The notes: a model not told the origin generated them from the letters alone. DNA of 35,097 nt from Bacteroidota bacterium (GCA_023396415.1 JAEWWJ010000071.1:1-35097), one strand, 5' to 3'. Shown: positions 15,512-25,769, counted from the first letter of the stretch. Made by a program: numbers and translations.

Positions 15512-16831
15512 TCAACCTATGGGATGGTCGGCATGAAATTGTTTCAGACGGGATTCCAAATCGCCAAACTGGTCGCGTTGAATCAGTGAGGTGCAAGCCC
15601 TGATGCCTTCATGGCGTTCGCTGCCGGTAATATCCAACGAAATGGCACTAATGCCGTAATAAAGCATCTCTTCCAGAAGATCTACTCCGCTAAAGCCGGG
15701 ATAGGCATAGGTGAAATAAAATCCGTCGGCAATGGGCTCATCCTCATCTTTGTCGTAAACAATATTGAAGCCATTATCGGTAAAAAGCTTTTTCATCACA
15801 TGGGCCTTTTCGCCATATTCTTTAACTTCTTCCACGAAGTCGAATTTTCCGTCGTTGGCAGCTTTTAAAATAGCAAGCAAACCATACTGCGCCGAGTGCG
15901 ATGTACCCGAGCTGAGCGGATAAAGCGTGCCGTAGATCATGGTGTATCCAAACTTTTCGTTGGGATAAAAACGTTTAAGATCGGGATAAGCCGCGTTGTA
16001 CAAAGCATTTGAAATCACCATCATTCCAATCCGTTCGCCGGCATAACTAAATGCCTTTGAACTGGAAATGAACAAGATATACTTATCAGTATAGTTGGCC
16101 ACGGTAGGTTGATAGGGTGGTTGACCGGGTTTGCTGAAGTCTTTTCTGAAATCCATGCCAAAATAAGCCAGGTCTTCCATCACCACAACGCCATATTCGT
16201 TGGCCAAATCGCCGATGGTTTTCAGTTCTTTTTCGGTGAAGCAAATCCAGGAGGGATTGTTGGGATTGCTGTATAAAATAGAGTTGATATCTCCTTTATC
16301 GAGATACGATTTGAGTTTGTCATGCAGCTTATCGCCACGGTAGTCATAAACATCAAAACTCTCAAAGGGGATGGTTAAAACCTTATGTTGTTGTTTGTGA
16401 ACAGGAAATCCCGGATCAATGAATAAGGTTTTGGTTTTTTTGGCCTCGATGCGGCTCAAGGTAAGAAAACTCGCAAATCCGCCCTGCATGGAACCCACGG
16501 TGGGGATGCAGCCTTCGGGACTTACCTCCACATTCATGAACAACTTCACAAAACGTGAAATCTCACTTTTCAATTCAGGTATTCCGTGAATGTCGGGATA
16601 AAGGGCAGCTACACCGCGCTTTAGCGCAGCAATTTGACCTTCCACACCGGCAGTTGCCGGCGGAAGACCGGGAATGCCCATTTCCATCCTGATAAATTTT
16701 TCACCGGTAGCGTTTTCAATATTATCAATGAGTTTTTTTATCTCCCTGATGGATGCTTTTCCAACACCGGTTAAGCCACTCGCTTGGATGGTTTTCTGAA
16801 CCGTTGAATAATCAATGGGTGTTACTCTCAT
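15512..16831 (-). CDS. PLP-dependent class I/II aminotransferase
   Basis: A 439-residue fold-type I aminotransferase. The expected catalytic landmarks are present: SNPNNPSW with the cofactor-binding Asn (N191), VVMEDLAYFG with Asp (D220), the Schiff-base lysine in FISSSKAFSYAGERIGM (K259), and Arg in GER (R267). It would transfer an amino group between an amino acid and a 2-oxoacid in the cytoplasm; the specific substrate is not readable. It lies immediately upstream of the 2-oxoacid oxidoreductase operon on the same strand, though with a 176-bp gap and its own -7 box, so it is probably a separate transcript. Context suggests a role in feeding 2-oxoacids to that enzyme. Confidence 0.92.
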   Translation of the reverse strand: MRVTPIDYSTVQKTIQASGLTGVGKASIREIKKLIDNIENATGEKFIRMEMGIPGLPPATAGVEGQIAALKRGVAALYPDIHGIPELKSEISRFVKLFMNVEVSPEGCIPTVGSMQGGFASFLTLSRIEAKKTKTLFIDPGFPVHKQQHKVLTIPFESFDVYDYRGDKLHDKLKSYLDKGDINSILYSNPNNPSWICFTEKELKTIGDLANEYGVVVMEDLAYFGMDFRKDFSKPGQPPYQPTVANYTDKYILFISSSKAFSYAGERIGMMVISNALYNAAYPDLKRFYPNEKFGYTMIYGTLYPLSSGTSHSAQYGLLAILKAANDGKFDFVEEVKEYGEKAHVMKKLFTDNGFNIVYDKDEDEPIADGFYFTYAYPGFSGVDLLEEMLYYGISAISLDITGSERHEGIRACTSLIQRDQFGDLESRLKQFHADHPIG

Positions 16832-16895
16832 TTTAAAAGTATTTCGTTTATGTTGAGGAATTTAAATCATTTTAAAGCTATTGTTAGCTTTTGCA

Positions 16896-16903
16896 CAAAT
16901 GTA
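16896..16903 (-). promoter_or_regulatory. -7 box before the aminotransferase
   Basis: On the minus strand TACATTTG fits TAnnTTTG, about 64 bp before the start at 16831. A TTTG about 22 bp upstream may be the -33 element. Confidence 0.4.
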
Positions 16904-17030
16904 GTGAAAATGGCCAAATGCAGCGCAAACGGTTGCGATAATTGGGTAATTTAGAACGATTTTAACCTGAAAAAAGGAAAAGAGGGAAACATTTGATGCT
17001 GTTCAACGATTGTGCGACAGTTTTCTCAAC

Positions 17031-17714
17031 CTATTTCCCTGACTTGATGCTGAGCAGCACGCCCAAGGCAATGCCCAACAGGGCGGCAAAAAGCACTTGA
17101 AATTGTTCGGGCAAAAGAAAGGTGAGGGTGTGCGCCGGAATCCAAAAGAAAGGAATTGTTTTTTTAAACACGAAATTCCATTGGGTATCCCAGTCGAAGC
17201 GGTTAAAGATTTTCCGAAAAGCGATCGGTTGAAAAAACCCTTTCAATGTTCCACCTTGGGCGATGATGTGCATATCTGTGATTTTATGCAAAGTCATCAT
17301 CACAGGAGCATAAATCAAGTTTAAGGCCGCGCTGATGCTGAAAGCGACAAATATTTTTTGCACGGAAAAACCTTCTTTCATCAGCCGGGTAGCATTTTCA
17401 AAGCCAAGATATTGGAGAAATATGGGTGTTCCTGAGGCGAAAATTACGAAAGCCATTTTGATGGTCAAACCCAAAAAACCCCACACAATGGCCCGAGGAA
17501 CCAAGCCAAAACCTTTTGCATTGTAAACACCTGAGCGGATGCGCAAAGCGATAGATTCGCCCAAGGTGGCCAAAACGGCAAATTTCACGAAACTCATCCA
17601 CATGCCGTGGGTTAGGTTGAGCCGGTTGTAGGTTTCTGCAACCACAGGAAAAGCCACAAAACAGCCCACAATAGCAAGAACAGCTCCCCACAGCAAAAGA
17701 TCGTTTTTTTTCAT
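17031..17714 (-). CDS. Multi-pass membrane protein, possibly Mpv17/PMP22-like
   Basis: A 227-residue protein with about five hydrophobic segments (near 7-27, 40-57, 73-93, 115-135 and 190-222). The C-terminal part, WNFVFKKTIPFFWIPAHTLT followed by a last helix ending LGVLLSIK, resembles the conserved C-terminus of Mpv17/PMP22 proteins. That family is poorly understood and may form channels. The gene starts 5 bp after the acyl-CoA synthetase stop, so the two are almost certainly co-transcribed. A role in export of the acids produced by the synthetase is possible but purely inferential. Confidence 0.6.
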   Translation of the reverse strand: MKKNDLLLWGAVLAIVGCFVAFPVVAETYNRLNLTHGMWMSFVKFAVLATLGESIALRIRSGVYNAKGFGLVPRAIVWGFLGLTIKMAFVIFASGTPIFLQYLGFENATRLMKEGFSVQKIFVAFSISAALNLIYAPVMMTLHKITDMHIIAQGGTLKGFFQPIAFRKIFNRFDWDTQWNFVFKKTIPFFWIPAHTLTFLLPEQFQVLFAALLGIALGVLLSIKSGK

Positions 17715-17719
17715 GGCGA

Positions 17720-19777
17720 TTATTTTTCAATTCTGATACGGGCATCCACTGCAATCACTTGCTTTTCGTTGGCCAGCAAAGGGTTTAAGTCAAGTTCTGC
17801 AATTTCAGGTGCCACTTCGAGCAAAGCCGAAAGCCGACTGATGGTTTCAGCAAAGGCATCAATTTGGATGGGTTTTTGTCCACGAACGCCTTGCAATAGC
17901 GGATAACTTTTTAAACTTTCAATCATTCTCACAGCAGCGGATTTGTCCACGGGTGCCAATTCATAGGCCACATCTTTCAGCACTTCGATAAAAATGCCGC
18001 CCATTCCGCACAGGATCATATGACCGAATGCGCCTTCTTTTTTTGCCCCTGCAAAGAGTTCAAGACCCGAAAGCATAGGTTGCAAAAGAATGGCAGTGGT
18101 GTCTTTGATGTGTATCATCCGTTCAAATTCTATCCTCACTTGTTCTGCATTTTCAACATGCAACACCACGCCACCCACATCGGATTTGTGCACAGGACCC
18201 ACCACCTTCATCACCACGGGATAGCCCAAACGGTTGGCAGCAGCAACAGCCCTATCGGCTTGATCGGCCACTTCCTCTCCTGCCCTTTTGATTCCGGCAG
18301 CATCGAGCAGTGCCTGAACTTTTTCGGGTGCCAAATAACCGTTTTCAGCTTCATCAATGATGATACGGATCAGCTGTGGATCAATTGTCGGCCTTTCAAT
18401 GGCGTCGGGTTGGGGTGCTGAACCATGATAAATTTTAGCGAGTGCCAGCCCGAGTGTGGCCTCATCGGGGAAGTTGATCCGGCCTTTCGACAAGAAAAAA
18501 CTCACCTCTTCAGCCGCGGTAAGCAGCGATGGCAACACCGGATAGATGGGCTTCTTCGAGTTTTTCATCTTCTCATCAAGCAGCTCATACACATCAAATA
18601 TCTTTGAAAGACCCGGTGTTCCAAAAATAACAACCATGGCATCAATATGATGGAAATCGTTGTTTACGGCGTCAATGATGATTCCCAATTGTTCGGCTGT
18701 TCCGGTAGCCAAAAAATCAATGGGATTGGCAACAGAAGAGCCGGCAAAAAGTTTCTCTTTTAACTTTTCGGCGGCATCACCACTGATAGCAGGAACGTCT
18801 AAACCTCCATTTGACAAGGCATCGGTGAGAATCACCGCCGGACCGCCGGCATGGGTAATGATAGCAATATTTTTTCCTTTCAACTCGGGGTGCATAAACA
18901 ACGAAGCCACTGCAATCAGCTCTTCACGTCCGTAGCAGCGCACGATTCCTGCTTTTTTAAAGAGTGCATCCACAGCCTTGTCGGGACTGGCCAAAGCGCC
19001 GGTATGCGATGAGGCGGCGCGGCTTCCGGCTTCACTTGCTCCGGCTTTGATGGCTGCAATCTTACATCCTTTTCGGATCAGCGACGCGGCATGTTTGAGC
19101 AGCATCTCGGGTTTGGTGATGGTTTCAAGGTATAGGAGCTTCACGTGTGAATCGGTAGCAGGGTTGAACTGTTCGTCCATCTGTTGCAACAATTCTTCAA
19201 TACCTAACTGTGCCGAGTTGCCTACCGAAAAAACGTTGGCAAACTGAAGGCCTTTTGGAATTCCTGCCTCCATAATAAAACAAGCCGTAGCACCCGAACC
19301 CGAAATAAAATCGCAGCCTTTGGGGTTGAGTTGCGGCAAAGGAAGGGTAAAAATGCTGCGGTGCTGTGGCGTAAGGATACCGGTGCAATTGGGGCCAATC
19401 AATGATCCACCTACCGCGTTGATGGTGGCTACAATCTTATCTTCCAACAGTTTACCTTCGTGACTTTCCTCGCTAAAGCCTGCCGAAAGGATGATAAAAG
19501 CTTTGGTGTTTTTTTGATAAGCCAGTTGATCCACCACATCGGGAATGAAACGGGCCGCAATGGCAATCACCGCCAAATCTACATTTGGTACAGCATCAGC
19601 CGCCGGAAAACTTTTGATGCCTTGAACCTCTGTTTCTTTGGGGTTGATCACATACAGTTGACCTGAATAACCTCCCTCCAGGATGTTTTTCAGGACTTTT
19701 CCACCCGGTTTTTCAATATCGTTGGAACCTCCAACTACTACAATACTTTCAGGATGTGTGAGTTGCCTTGTTATCAT
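17720..19777 (-). CDS. ADP-forming acetate/acyl-CoA synthetase (fused alpha-beta)
   Basis: A 685-residue fusion of the alpha and beta parts of NDP-forming acyl-CoA synthetase. The N-terminal CoA-binding domain (about 1-130, SIVVVGGSNDIEKPGGKVLK) is followed by succinyl-CoA-ligase-like domains, with the phospho-histidine H258 in SSHTGALASPDKAV. A C-terminal ATP-grasp domain (about 460-685) contains GYPVVMKVVGPVHKSDVGGV. No acetyltransferase domain is attached, unlike protein-lysine-acetylating Pat enzymes, so an energy-conserving enzyme is favoured. It converts acyl-CoA plus ADP and phosphate to the acid, CoA and ATP. With the 2-oxoacid oxidoreductase nearby, it can complete amino-acid fermentation. 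Substrate range is unknown. Confidence 0.92.
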   Translation of the reverse strand: MITRQLTHPESIVVVGGSNDIEKPGGKVLKNILEGGYSGQLYVINPKETEVQGIKSFPAADAVPNVDLAVIAIAARFIPDVVDQLAYQKNTKAFIILSAGFSEESHEGKLLEDKIVATINAVGGSLIGPNCTGILTPQHRSIFTLPLPQLNPKGCDFISGSGATACFIMEAGIPKGLQFANVFSVGNSAQLGIEELLQQMDEQFNPATDSHVKLLYLETITKPEMLLKHAASLIRKGCKIAAIKAGASEAGSRAASSHTGALASPDKAVDALFKKAGIVRCYGREELIAVASLFMHPELKGKNIAIITHAGGPAVILTDALSNGGLDVPAISGDAAEKLKEKLFAGSSVANPIDFLATGTAEQLGIIIDAVNNDFHHIDAMVVIFGTPGLSKIFDVYELLDEKMKNSKKPIYPVLPSLLTAAEEVSFFLSKGRINFPDEATLGLALAKIYHGSAPQPDAIERPTIDPQLIRIIIDEAENGYLAPEKVQALLDAAGIKRAGEEVADQADRAVAAANRLGYPVVMKVVGPVHKSDVGGVVLHVENAEQVRIEFERMIHIKDTTAILLQPMLSGLELFAGAKKEGAFGHMILCGMGGIFIEVLKDVAYELAPVDKSAAVRMIESLKSYPLLQGVRGQKPIQIDAFAETISRLSALLEVAPEIAELDLNPLLANEKQVIAVDARIRIEK

Positions 19778-19818
19778 AAAGCTGCTGTTTACTGTTTATT
19801 TATTCACAATGAACCCGG

Positions 19819-19826
19819 CAAAAGTA
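19819..19826 (-). promoter_or_regulatory. -7 box before the acyl-CoA synthetase
   Basis: On the minus strand TACTTTTG fits TAnnTTTG, about 41 bp before the start at 19777. It shares the intergenic region with the divergent TamA promoter. Confidence 0.45.
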
Positions 19827-19962
19827 AGGATTTGGATGGCTTGTTCTTCATGACCTTGGTATTTAGAATGATTTAAAGTAAGCAATAAGCGAAGGATTGG
19901 GCATACGAAAGAATCAAAAATAAAACTTGTTAAAAAACTAACCTTAAACTGCGCTTTATGAC

Positions 19963-19970
19963 TATGTTTG
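19963..19970 (+). promoter_or_regulatory. -7 box before the tamA-tamB unit
   Basis: TATGTTTG fits TAnnTTTG, 62 bp before the ATG at 20033. Confidence 0.4.
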
Positions 19971-20032
19971 CTACCGTTATAAACAAACTACCTAATCCAA
20001 CGCGGTGAATTGTGAGCAACAAAACAAAAGCT

Positions 20033-21868
20033 ATGTCAAAGCACTATTTCCGTTTCATTTTTATCTCTGCATTCTTTTTCATGCAGCCTGAAGGGCTTCT
20101 GGCACAGAGCAATTTTGAAGTGAGTAAAATCAGCTTTGAAGGCAACAAAACCCTCGACAAAGATTTTCTTTTGGAGCGCATGGCGATGAAAGAAGTTTCC
20201 TGGCTTCAAAAAAAAATCACCAAAAAAGAACCCTATCTGTATCATGATGAGTTGATCAATCTCGACTTGGAAAGATTAAAGCGTATTTACCAATCGGAAG
20301 GATTTCTCGAAGCCGGAATTAAACTTCAGCCGATTGATATCAACGAAAAGAAAAAAACCGTAAAACTTACCATTGAGGTAGAAGAAGGTAAACCGGTAGT
20401 GGTTGATAGCATTGATTTTGAATTGATTGACGAGGCCGAAAATATTAAAATGGACTCACTTACTAAAAAAGTTTTGGCCGAAGTGAAACTTGGGAAGGGC
20501 GATCGCTTTAGAGATGAAGCCCTGCTGGACGACATCCTGACGATAGAAAACGCTTTTAAAAATATGGGTTATGCCTTTGCCTCCTCTACCTATGATCTAA
20601 ACTTTCGACCCGAACAACGGCTTACCGGCATTCATTACCAAATCAGTCCGGGACAATTGTCTTACATCGGTCTCACCAGTATTGAAGGCAACAAGCATGT
20701 GAAAGAGAAATTTATTCAGAAGCAGTTAAAATACAAAGAAGGTGATCTTTACAACCGTTCTTTATTGGAGAAAACCCGCAAAAACCTTTATTTCTTACAA
20801 ATGTTTCGCGTGGTTTCAGTGTTGCCACAAATGGACAAAGACTCTTCTCTAAGTCATATCCCTGTGAAGCTATATGTTGAGGAAGCGCCCCGATTGAACA
20901 CTCGGCTTGGCGTGGGTTACGGAACAGAAGATAAGTTCCGCAGCTTTTTAGACCTCACCTATCTTGGATTTCTGGGCGGTGCCAGACGACTGAACTTGCA
21001 CGTAAAACATTCAGCAATACTGCCTTACTCAGCCAGCCTGCGCTGGATTCAGCCTCGTTTTTTTAGCGATCGCAGCACCATCGAAATCAACCCTTACCTT
21101 AACCGCACCAAAGAACCCGGATACGACACCCGGACTTTTGGAGTGAAAGTGCCGGTAACTTATGAATTTAATCCGCGGTGGAGCTCATCGCTCAGCTATT
21201 ACTTTGAAGCTGTGGAACAAACCATCGAGCCCAACGACCCTGATTTCATTGAACATCCCACAGACAAATTTCCTTACAACAAATCGGGGATTACCTTAGG
21301 AACCTTTTACAACGATTCAAAACCACAATTTTCGGCCACCCGCGGAACCAATGTTTCCCTTACCTTCAAGCTGAACGGTTATCTTTTTGGCGGCGATTTC
21401 AGCTATACCCGTTTGTGGGCTACTTATCGCACCTATCGCCAAATCGGAGATTTCACCCTGGCTTTCAAACTTATGGCAGGAGGCATCAAGTCGTCCGATA
21501 CCAGCAACTTCATTCCTGTGGAAGACCGTTTCTATTCAGGCGGAAGTACCTCAGTGAGAGGATGGAACCGCGCAGAACTGGGTCCAAAACGCGAAAGCGG
21601 AAGCCCCATAGGTGGAAGCAGCGTACTCGAAAGCAGTTTTGAAGTTCGGTTTCCCTTGTTCTGGCGCTTGAGTGCAGTAGCTTTTATGGATGTCGGCAAC
21701 ACCTGGCAACAAGAATACACCTATCGCCTGAATGAACTCGCTTATGCCGTGGGGCCCGGACTTCGCATTGAAACGCCTATTGGACCGGTACGTTTCGATG
21801 TTGGTTTTCCGGTATGGAACGACAAAAAAACACCACAGTTTTTTATTAGCGTGGGTCAGGCATTCTGA
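20033..21868 (+). CDS. tamA: TamA-like outer-membrane assembly protein (Omp85 family)
   Basis: From the ATG at 20033 the protein has 611 residues. A GTG seven codons upstream (20012) is possible but gives a worse signal peptide. After the signal peptide (MSKHYFRFIFISAFFFMQPE) come about three POTRA domains (to about residue 290; FEVSKISFEGNKTLDKDFLL starts the first). A 16-strand-type Omp85 barrel follows, with the conserved loop motif GGSTSVRGWNRAELGP and a final aromatic strand QFFISVGQAF. Three POTRA domains and the immediate tamB neighbour favour TamA over BamA. The role is insertion of outer-membrane proteins or lipid transport with TamB. Confidence 0.9.
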   Translation: MSKHYFRFIFISAFFFMQPEGLLAQSNFEVSKISFEGNKTLDKDFLLERMAMKEVSWLQKKITKKEPYLYHDELINLDLERLKRIYQSEGFLEAGIKLQPIDINEKKKTVKLTIEVEEGKPVVVDSIDFELIDEAENIKMDSLTKKVLAEVKLGKGDRFRDEALLDDILTIENAFKNMGYAFASSTYDLNFRPEQRLTGIHYQISPGQLSYIGLTSIEGNKHVKEKFIQKQLKYKEGDLYNRSLLEKTRKNLYFLQMFRVVSVLPQMDKDSSLSHIPVKLYVEEAPRLNTRLGVGYGTEDKFRSFLDLTYLGFLGGARRLNLHVKHSAILPYSASLRWIQPRFFSDRSTIEINPYLNRTKEPGYDTRTFGVKVPVTYEFNPRWSSSLSYYFEAVEQTIEPNDPDFIEHPTDKFPYNKSGITLGTFYNDSKPQFSATRGTNVSLTFKLNGYLFGGDFSYTRLWATYRTYRQIGDFTLAFKLMAGGIKSSDTSNFIPVEDRFYSGGSTSVRGWNRAELGPKRESGSPIGGSSVLESSFEVRFPLFWRLSAVAFMDVGNTWQQEYTYRLNELAYAVGPGLRIETPIGPVRFDVGFPVWNDKKTPQFFISVGQAF

Positions 21869-21893
21869 TCAAATTTAACGGTTGAAGCATCAA

Positions 21894-24800
21894 ATGAAGA
21901 AAGTCATAACATATACCTTAAAACTTCTGGGATGGACCATCTTGGGTGTAGTGACGATCATTCTTCTGGCGGTCTTACTTTTACAAACATCCTTTGTAAA
22001 GAAAAAAATTGCCGCTTTTGCCGAAAAGCAAGCCAATACCTTTATCAATGGCGAACTGACCTTGGGTGAAATTGGAGGGAATTTCTTCACCCATCTGACC
22101 CTGAAAAACATTTTGTTTACCCAAAGCGGCGATACCATTGGCTACATCCAAGAATTAAAAACAAGCTACAACCTGCTTCCACTGATGAGCGGAAAACTTG
22201 ATGTACGCAGCGTTCAGCTGAGCGGACCGCGTTTCTTCCTGAAACAAATCAACGATTCCGTCTGGAATGTCCAACAACTGATAAAACCGTCAGCTGATAC
22301 CACAACTGACACTACCACAAGTAATTTTGCATTTCATCTTGCCAAGTTCCAGCTGACGGGCGGAACGATTCACATTGATGCCCATGACACATTGATTCCG
22401 CAAGAGATAAATGAGCTGAACATTGCCCTATCAGGATCATATAGTACTGATAACCAATCGTTAAAAATGGATGAATTTTCGTTCAATGCGCTGAAGCCTG
22501 ATGTTTCCATCGAAAAAATAATCTTCGATTTCAAACGCGACAAAGAATCCATTGTTTTAAAAGATTTTGAACTCAAAACAACCAAAAATCAACTGCAGGG
22601 CGATGCCGATTTTGCGGAGGCTCCCAACCGAAAAGGCAATGCCAACTTCAAAAGCGCGCCCATCACGATCAGTGAGTTTCAATTTGTACTGCCCAATCTG
22701 CAACTTCCGGCAACACCGGTTTTCACACTCGAAGCCAACTTGCAGGATGACAGGGTGAAAGCAGTTATTCAAATTGAAGACAAAGACCAAAAACTCCACT
22801 TCGATCTGGTATCAGAAAATTTATATGCTTTTATCTTCAGTCCGGATGAAGCTGAACTAAAATACTCTATTGAGGGAAAACTCGAAAACATTGACCCGGC
22901 CTACTGGCTGAATGACCCGGAACTCAAATACCTGATCAATGGCCAACTGAAAGCGGTTGGACAGGGAACCGATCCAGCAACTGCCAAAATAAAGTTGACC
23001 GGCGACTTTCAGGATTTGATGGTTCAAGAAAACCCCATTGACCAACTCGTGTTGGATTTTAGTCTTGACCAAGGCGATCTGTCAGGCTTTGCTCGCGGAA
23101 ATGGCGATTTCGGTGCGTTTGAAGTGGTTCCAAACATTCAACAGATACAAACCAATCCTACCTATCAGGTCAAACTCACCACTCAAAAGTTAGATATCGC
23201 CGCCCTCACCGGAAACGACAGCCTACATTCGTCCATTAATATGGCAGCCCATATCAATGGTCGTAGTTTTGATCCCAAAAAGCTCGCGCTAACGGCCCGG
23301 TTGATGGTGAAAAACTCCACCATTGCACAGATAGCATTGGACACTTTGTTTGCAGATGCAAAATACAGCAACCAAAATATTACCATAGACTCACTGCTGC
23401 TGCTGACAAAATCTGTTGTTTTGAGTGCTCAGGGCAATTACAATATGAAAGGTCGGTCGGCAATAGATTTAAAAGCGCAGTTCAGTGGCCTGGAAGAATT
23501 TAAAGCCTTTATTCCGATAGACTCATTACAAACCAGCGGATTGATTCTGGCATCCATCCGTGGCACTTTTGATTCGCTGAAACTGCAAACCAACCTGCAT
23601 CTCGCGCAAACCACCTATCCCGGCTACACATTGGATGGCCTGAGTTTGGATGCACAAGCTTACATAATTGGCAAGGACACCACTGCACAAGCTAATATGC
23701 AGGCATTTAGCTTGCGCAACAGTGCCATCAATCTGGATAACATTGTGATAGATGCGAAAGGCAGCATGGATTCCATTTATGTGGATGGCCGATTGAACAA
23801 CCCTGAGTTAAGCACCAGCCTCAAAGCGGGAATCGTTCCCGGCGAGGTGCTGAGCATCACCCTTGCCGACCTGATTCTTGATTATAAAAATCAGCATTGG
23901 GCCTTGCAATCGCCACCGGCAAACATCAAAATTGCAGCGGACAGTTACACCGTCAATCATTTTGTATTTGCCACCGGATCAGCCGATAGCGCGCAATCCA
24001 TAAAAGCAAATGGAACCATTCACCGCAATGGAAAAGAAGATTTCGCGCTCGAGGTGTCGAAAATCAACCTCGCGAACTTAGCCGAATTGACCGGGCAGGA
24101 CCTCAATGCCTCCGGTTTGTTCAATGTAAAAATGACCTTATCGGGCGATGCCGGCAACCCAAAAATGGAAGGACAATTTGCCATTGATGAAGCTGTCATG
24201 AACAACTACAAATTCACCCAATTTGATGGGACTTTTGATCTTATTGACAATCAACTGAAAGTGAATGCCTTAGTGATGCCGCAGGATAGCGGGCGGGTAG
24301 AAATCTCCGGCGCAATGCCGATGAAATTACAAATGGACAGCCTGAATGTAAAATTCAATACCTCTGATCCTTTGGAAGGACTTGTGAAAATTGAACAATT
24401 TCCGCTGACTATTCTCCAAACCCTCAATATTACAGAAAGTGTCGCCGGTTATGCAGAAGGCGAAATTAAAATTGGAGGCACCATCGAAGCTCCAAAACCC
24501 GACGGTTATTTCAGATTGATGCAGGCCGCTGTTCAAATTCCAGAGTATGGTGTTGACTACCAAAGTATTGCCCTGAACATTAATTTCACCCCCGAAAAAG
24601 TGGTCTTTGATACCTTCGACATAAAATCAAAAGACGGTAGCATGAAGGCCACCGGCGAAGTGAACTTCAATTCCGATTTTTATAAAGGCAATATCAGCGA
24701 TTCTAAAATCAATATCACTTTCAACAAGTTTAATCCCGTCAATCACAAGCAGTTTAACATGCAGCTTTCGGGAGATGCCAGTCTGCAAGGCAAAACCGGA

Positions 24801-25769
24801 GATGTGGTTTTTGAGAGCAACCTCACTATTCCCAGATCTGAGTTCAACTTGCCCGCTATCTTAAGTCTTTTTGGGAAATTCAACGAGCCTGAAATGCCCA
24901 CCCCATTGCTGGTGCGCGAAATATCAGAACATGACCACACGGGCGATACTCTAAAACTGAAAGAAACGGCCCAAACAAAGGCGGATGCCTCTCATGGACC
25001 GGGCTATTTCGACCGTTTGAGAGGAAAAGCGAAGGTTAAAATCCCCAGAAACACCTGGATCAAAAGTGAAGATATGCGGATTGAACTTTCAGGTGACTTA
25101 GAGCTGATCAAAAACAATGAATTTTTTGAGGTTTTTGGCACCGTGGACGTGGTGCGCGGTCAATATGACTTGATGGGCAAAACTTTCATCATTGATAAAG
25201 GCAATATTACCTTCCAAGGGGGGGAAGAATTGATGCCCCGATTGGACATCATCGCCACTTATACCTTCAGAAATGCGCAACGTGAAGAGCAAAAACTCAC
25301 CGCCAATATCACCGGCGAAGCTGAAGAACCTCATATAGAATTTACCCTCTCCGGAAATACCATCAACGAAGGCGATGCTATTTCGTATATCCTTTTCGGG
25401 AAAAGCTTAGACGAACTCAGTCTGACCCAACAGGACAATATGCAAAGCAATGGAAGCTTGGCCGGAAAAGCAGCAGCATCAATACTGTCAGCTCAATTGA
25501 CAAAATTCCTCGGCAACAAATTAAATGTAGACTATATTGAAATTAACGGCAGCGGCAACTTCGACAATGCCAGCATGGAGGTGGGCAAATACCTCACCAA
25601 CAACCTGTTCATCAGCTACGAACAACGCATTGGCCAATCCAGCGAAGAGGATTTAACAAATTATGAAGTCAAACTCGAATATGAGGTCTTCCGCTTCCTC
25701 TTCTTGCAACTGAACAACTCCAACCGCGACAGTGGCTTTGATGTGATTTTTAAGATTGAGAAAGAGTAA
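21894..25769 (+). CDS. tamB: TamB-like translocation and assembly module protein
   Basis: From the ATG at 21894 the protein has 1291 residues; a TTG start 12 bp upstream is less likely. An N-terminal membrane anchor (TLKLLGWTILGVVTIILLAV) is followed by a very long repetitive beta-rich region of the AsmA/TamB type. The C-terminal DUF490 region (about 930-1291) includes VRGQYDLMGKTFIIDKGNIT and GNTINEGDAISYILFGKSLD. TamB bridges the periplasm as a beta-taco that works with TamA and may shuttle phospholipids. The start is 25 bp after the tamA stop, so the pair forms an operon. Length is typical for Bacteroidota TamB. Confidence 0.93.
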   Translation: MKKVITYTLKLLGWTILGVVTIILLAVLLLQTSFVKKKIAAFAEKQANTFINGELTLGEIGGNFFTHLTLKNILFTQSGDTIGYIQELKTSYNLLPLMSGKLDVRSVQLSGPRFFLKQINDSVWNVQQLIKPSADTTTDTTTSNFAFHLAKFQLTGGTIHIDAHDTLIPQEINELNIALSGSYSTDNQSLKMDEFSFNALKPDVSIEKIIFDFKRDKESIVLKDFELKTTKNQLQGDADFAEAPNRKGNANFKSAPITISEFQFVLPNLQLPATPVFTLEANLQDDRVKAVIQIEDKDQKLHFDLVSENLYAFIFSPDEAELKYSIEGKLENIDPAYWLNDPELKYLINGQLKAVGQGTDPATAKIKLTGDFQDLMVQENPIDQLVLDFSLDQGDLSGFARGNGDFGAFEVVPNIQQIQTNPTYQVKLTTQKLDIAALTGNDSLHSSINMAAHINGRSFDPKKLALTARLMVKNSTIAQIALDTLFADAKYSNQNITIDSLLLLTKSVVLSAQGNYNMKGRSAIDLKAQFSGLEEFKAFIPIDSLQTSGLILASIRGTFDSLKLQTNLHLAQTTYPGYTLDGLSLDAQAYIIGKDTTAQANMQAFSLRNSAINLDNIVIDAKGSMDSIYVDGRLNNPELSTSLKAGIVPGEVLSITLADLILDYKNQHWALQSPPANIKIAADSYTVNHFVFATGSADSAQSIKANGTIHRNGKEDFALEVSKINLANLAELTGQDLNASGLFNVKMTLSGDAGNPKMEGQFAIDEAVMNNYKFTQFDGTFDLIDNQLKVNALVMPQDSGRVEISGAMPMKLQMDSLNVKFNTSDPLEGLVKIEQFPLTILQTLNITESVAGYAEGEIKIGGTIEAPKPDGYFRLMQAAVQIPEYGVDYQSIALNINFTPEKVVFDTFDIKSKDGSMKATGEVNFNSDFYKGNISDSKINITFNKFNPVNHKQFNMQLSGDASLQGKTGDVVFESNLTIPRSEFNLPAILSLFGKFNEPEMPTPLLVREISEHDHTGDTLKLKETAQTKADASHGPGYFDRLRGKAKVKIPRNTWIKSEDMRIELSGDLELIKNNEFFEVFGTVDVVRGQYDLMGKTFIIDKGNITFQGGEELMPRLDIIATYTFRNAQREEQKLTANITGEAEEPHIEFTLSGNTINEGDAISYILFGKSLDELSLTQQDNMQSNGSLAGKAAASILSAQLTKFLGNKLNVDYIEINGSGNFDNASMEVGKYLTNNLFISYEQRIGQSSEEDLTNYEVKLEYEVFRFLFLQLNNSNRDSGFDVIFKIEKE

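Noticed and set aside
20012..20032. GTG start for tamA
   Set aside because: The ATG at 20033 gives a cleaner signal peptide; the upstream codons add polar residues.
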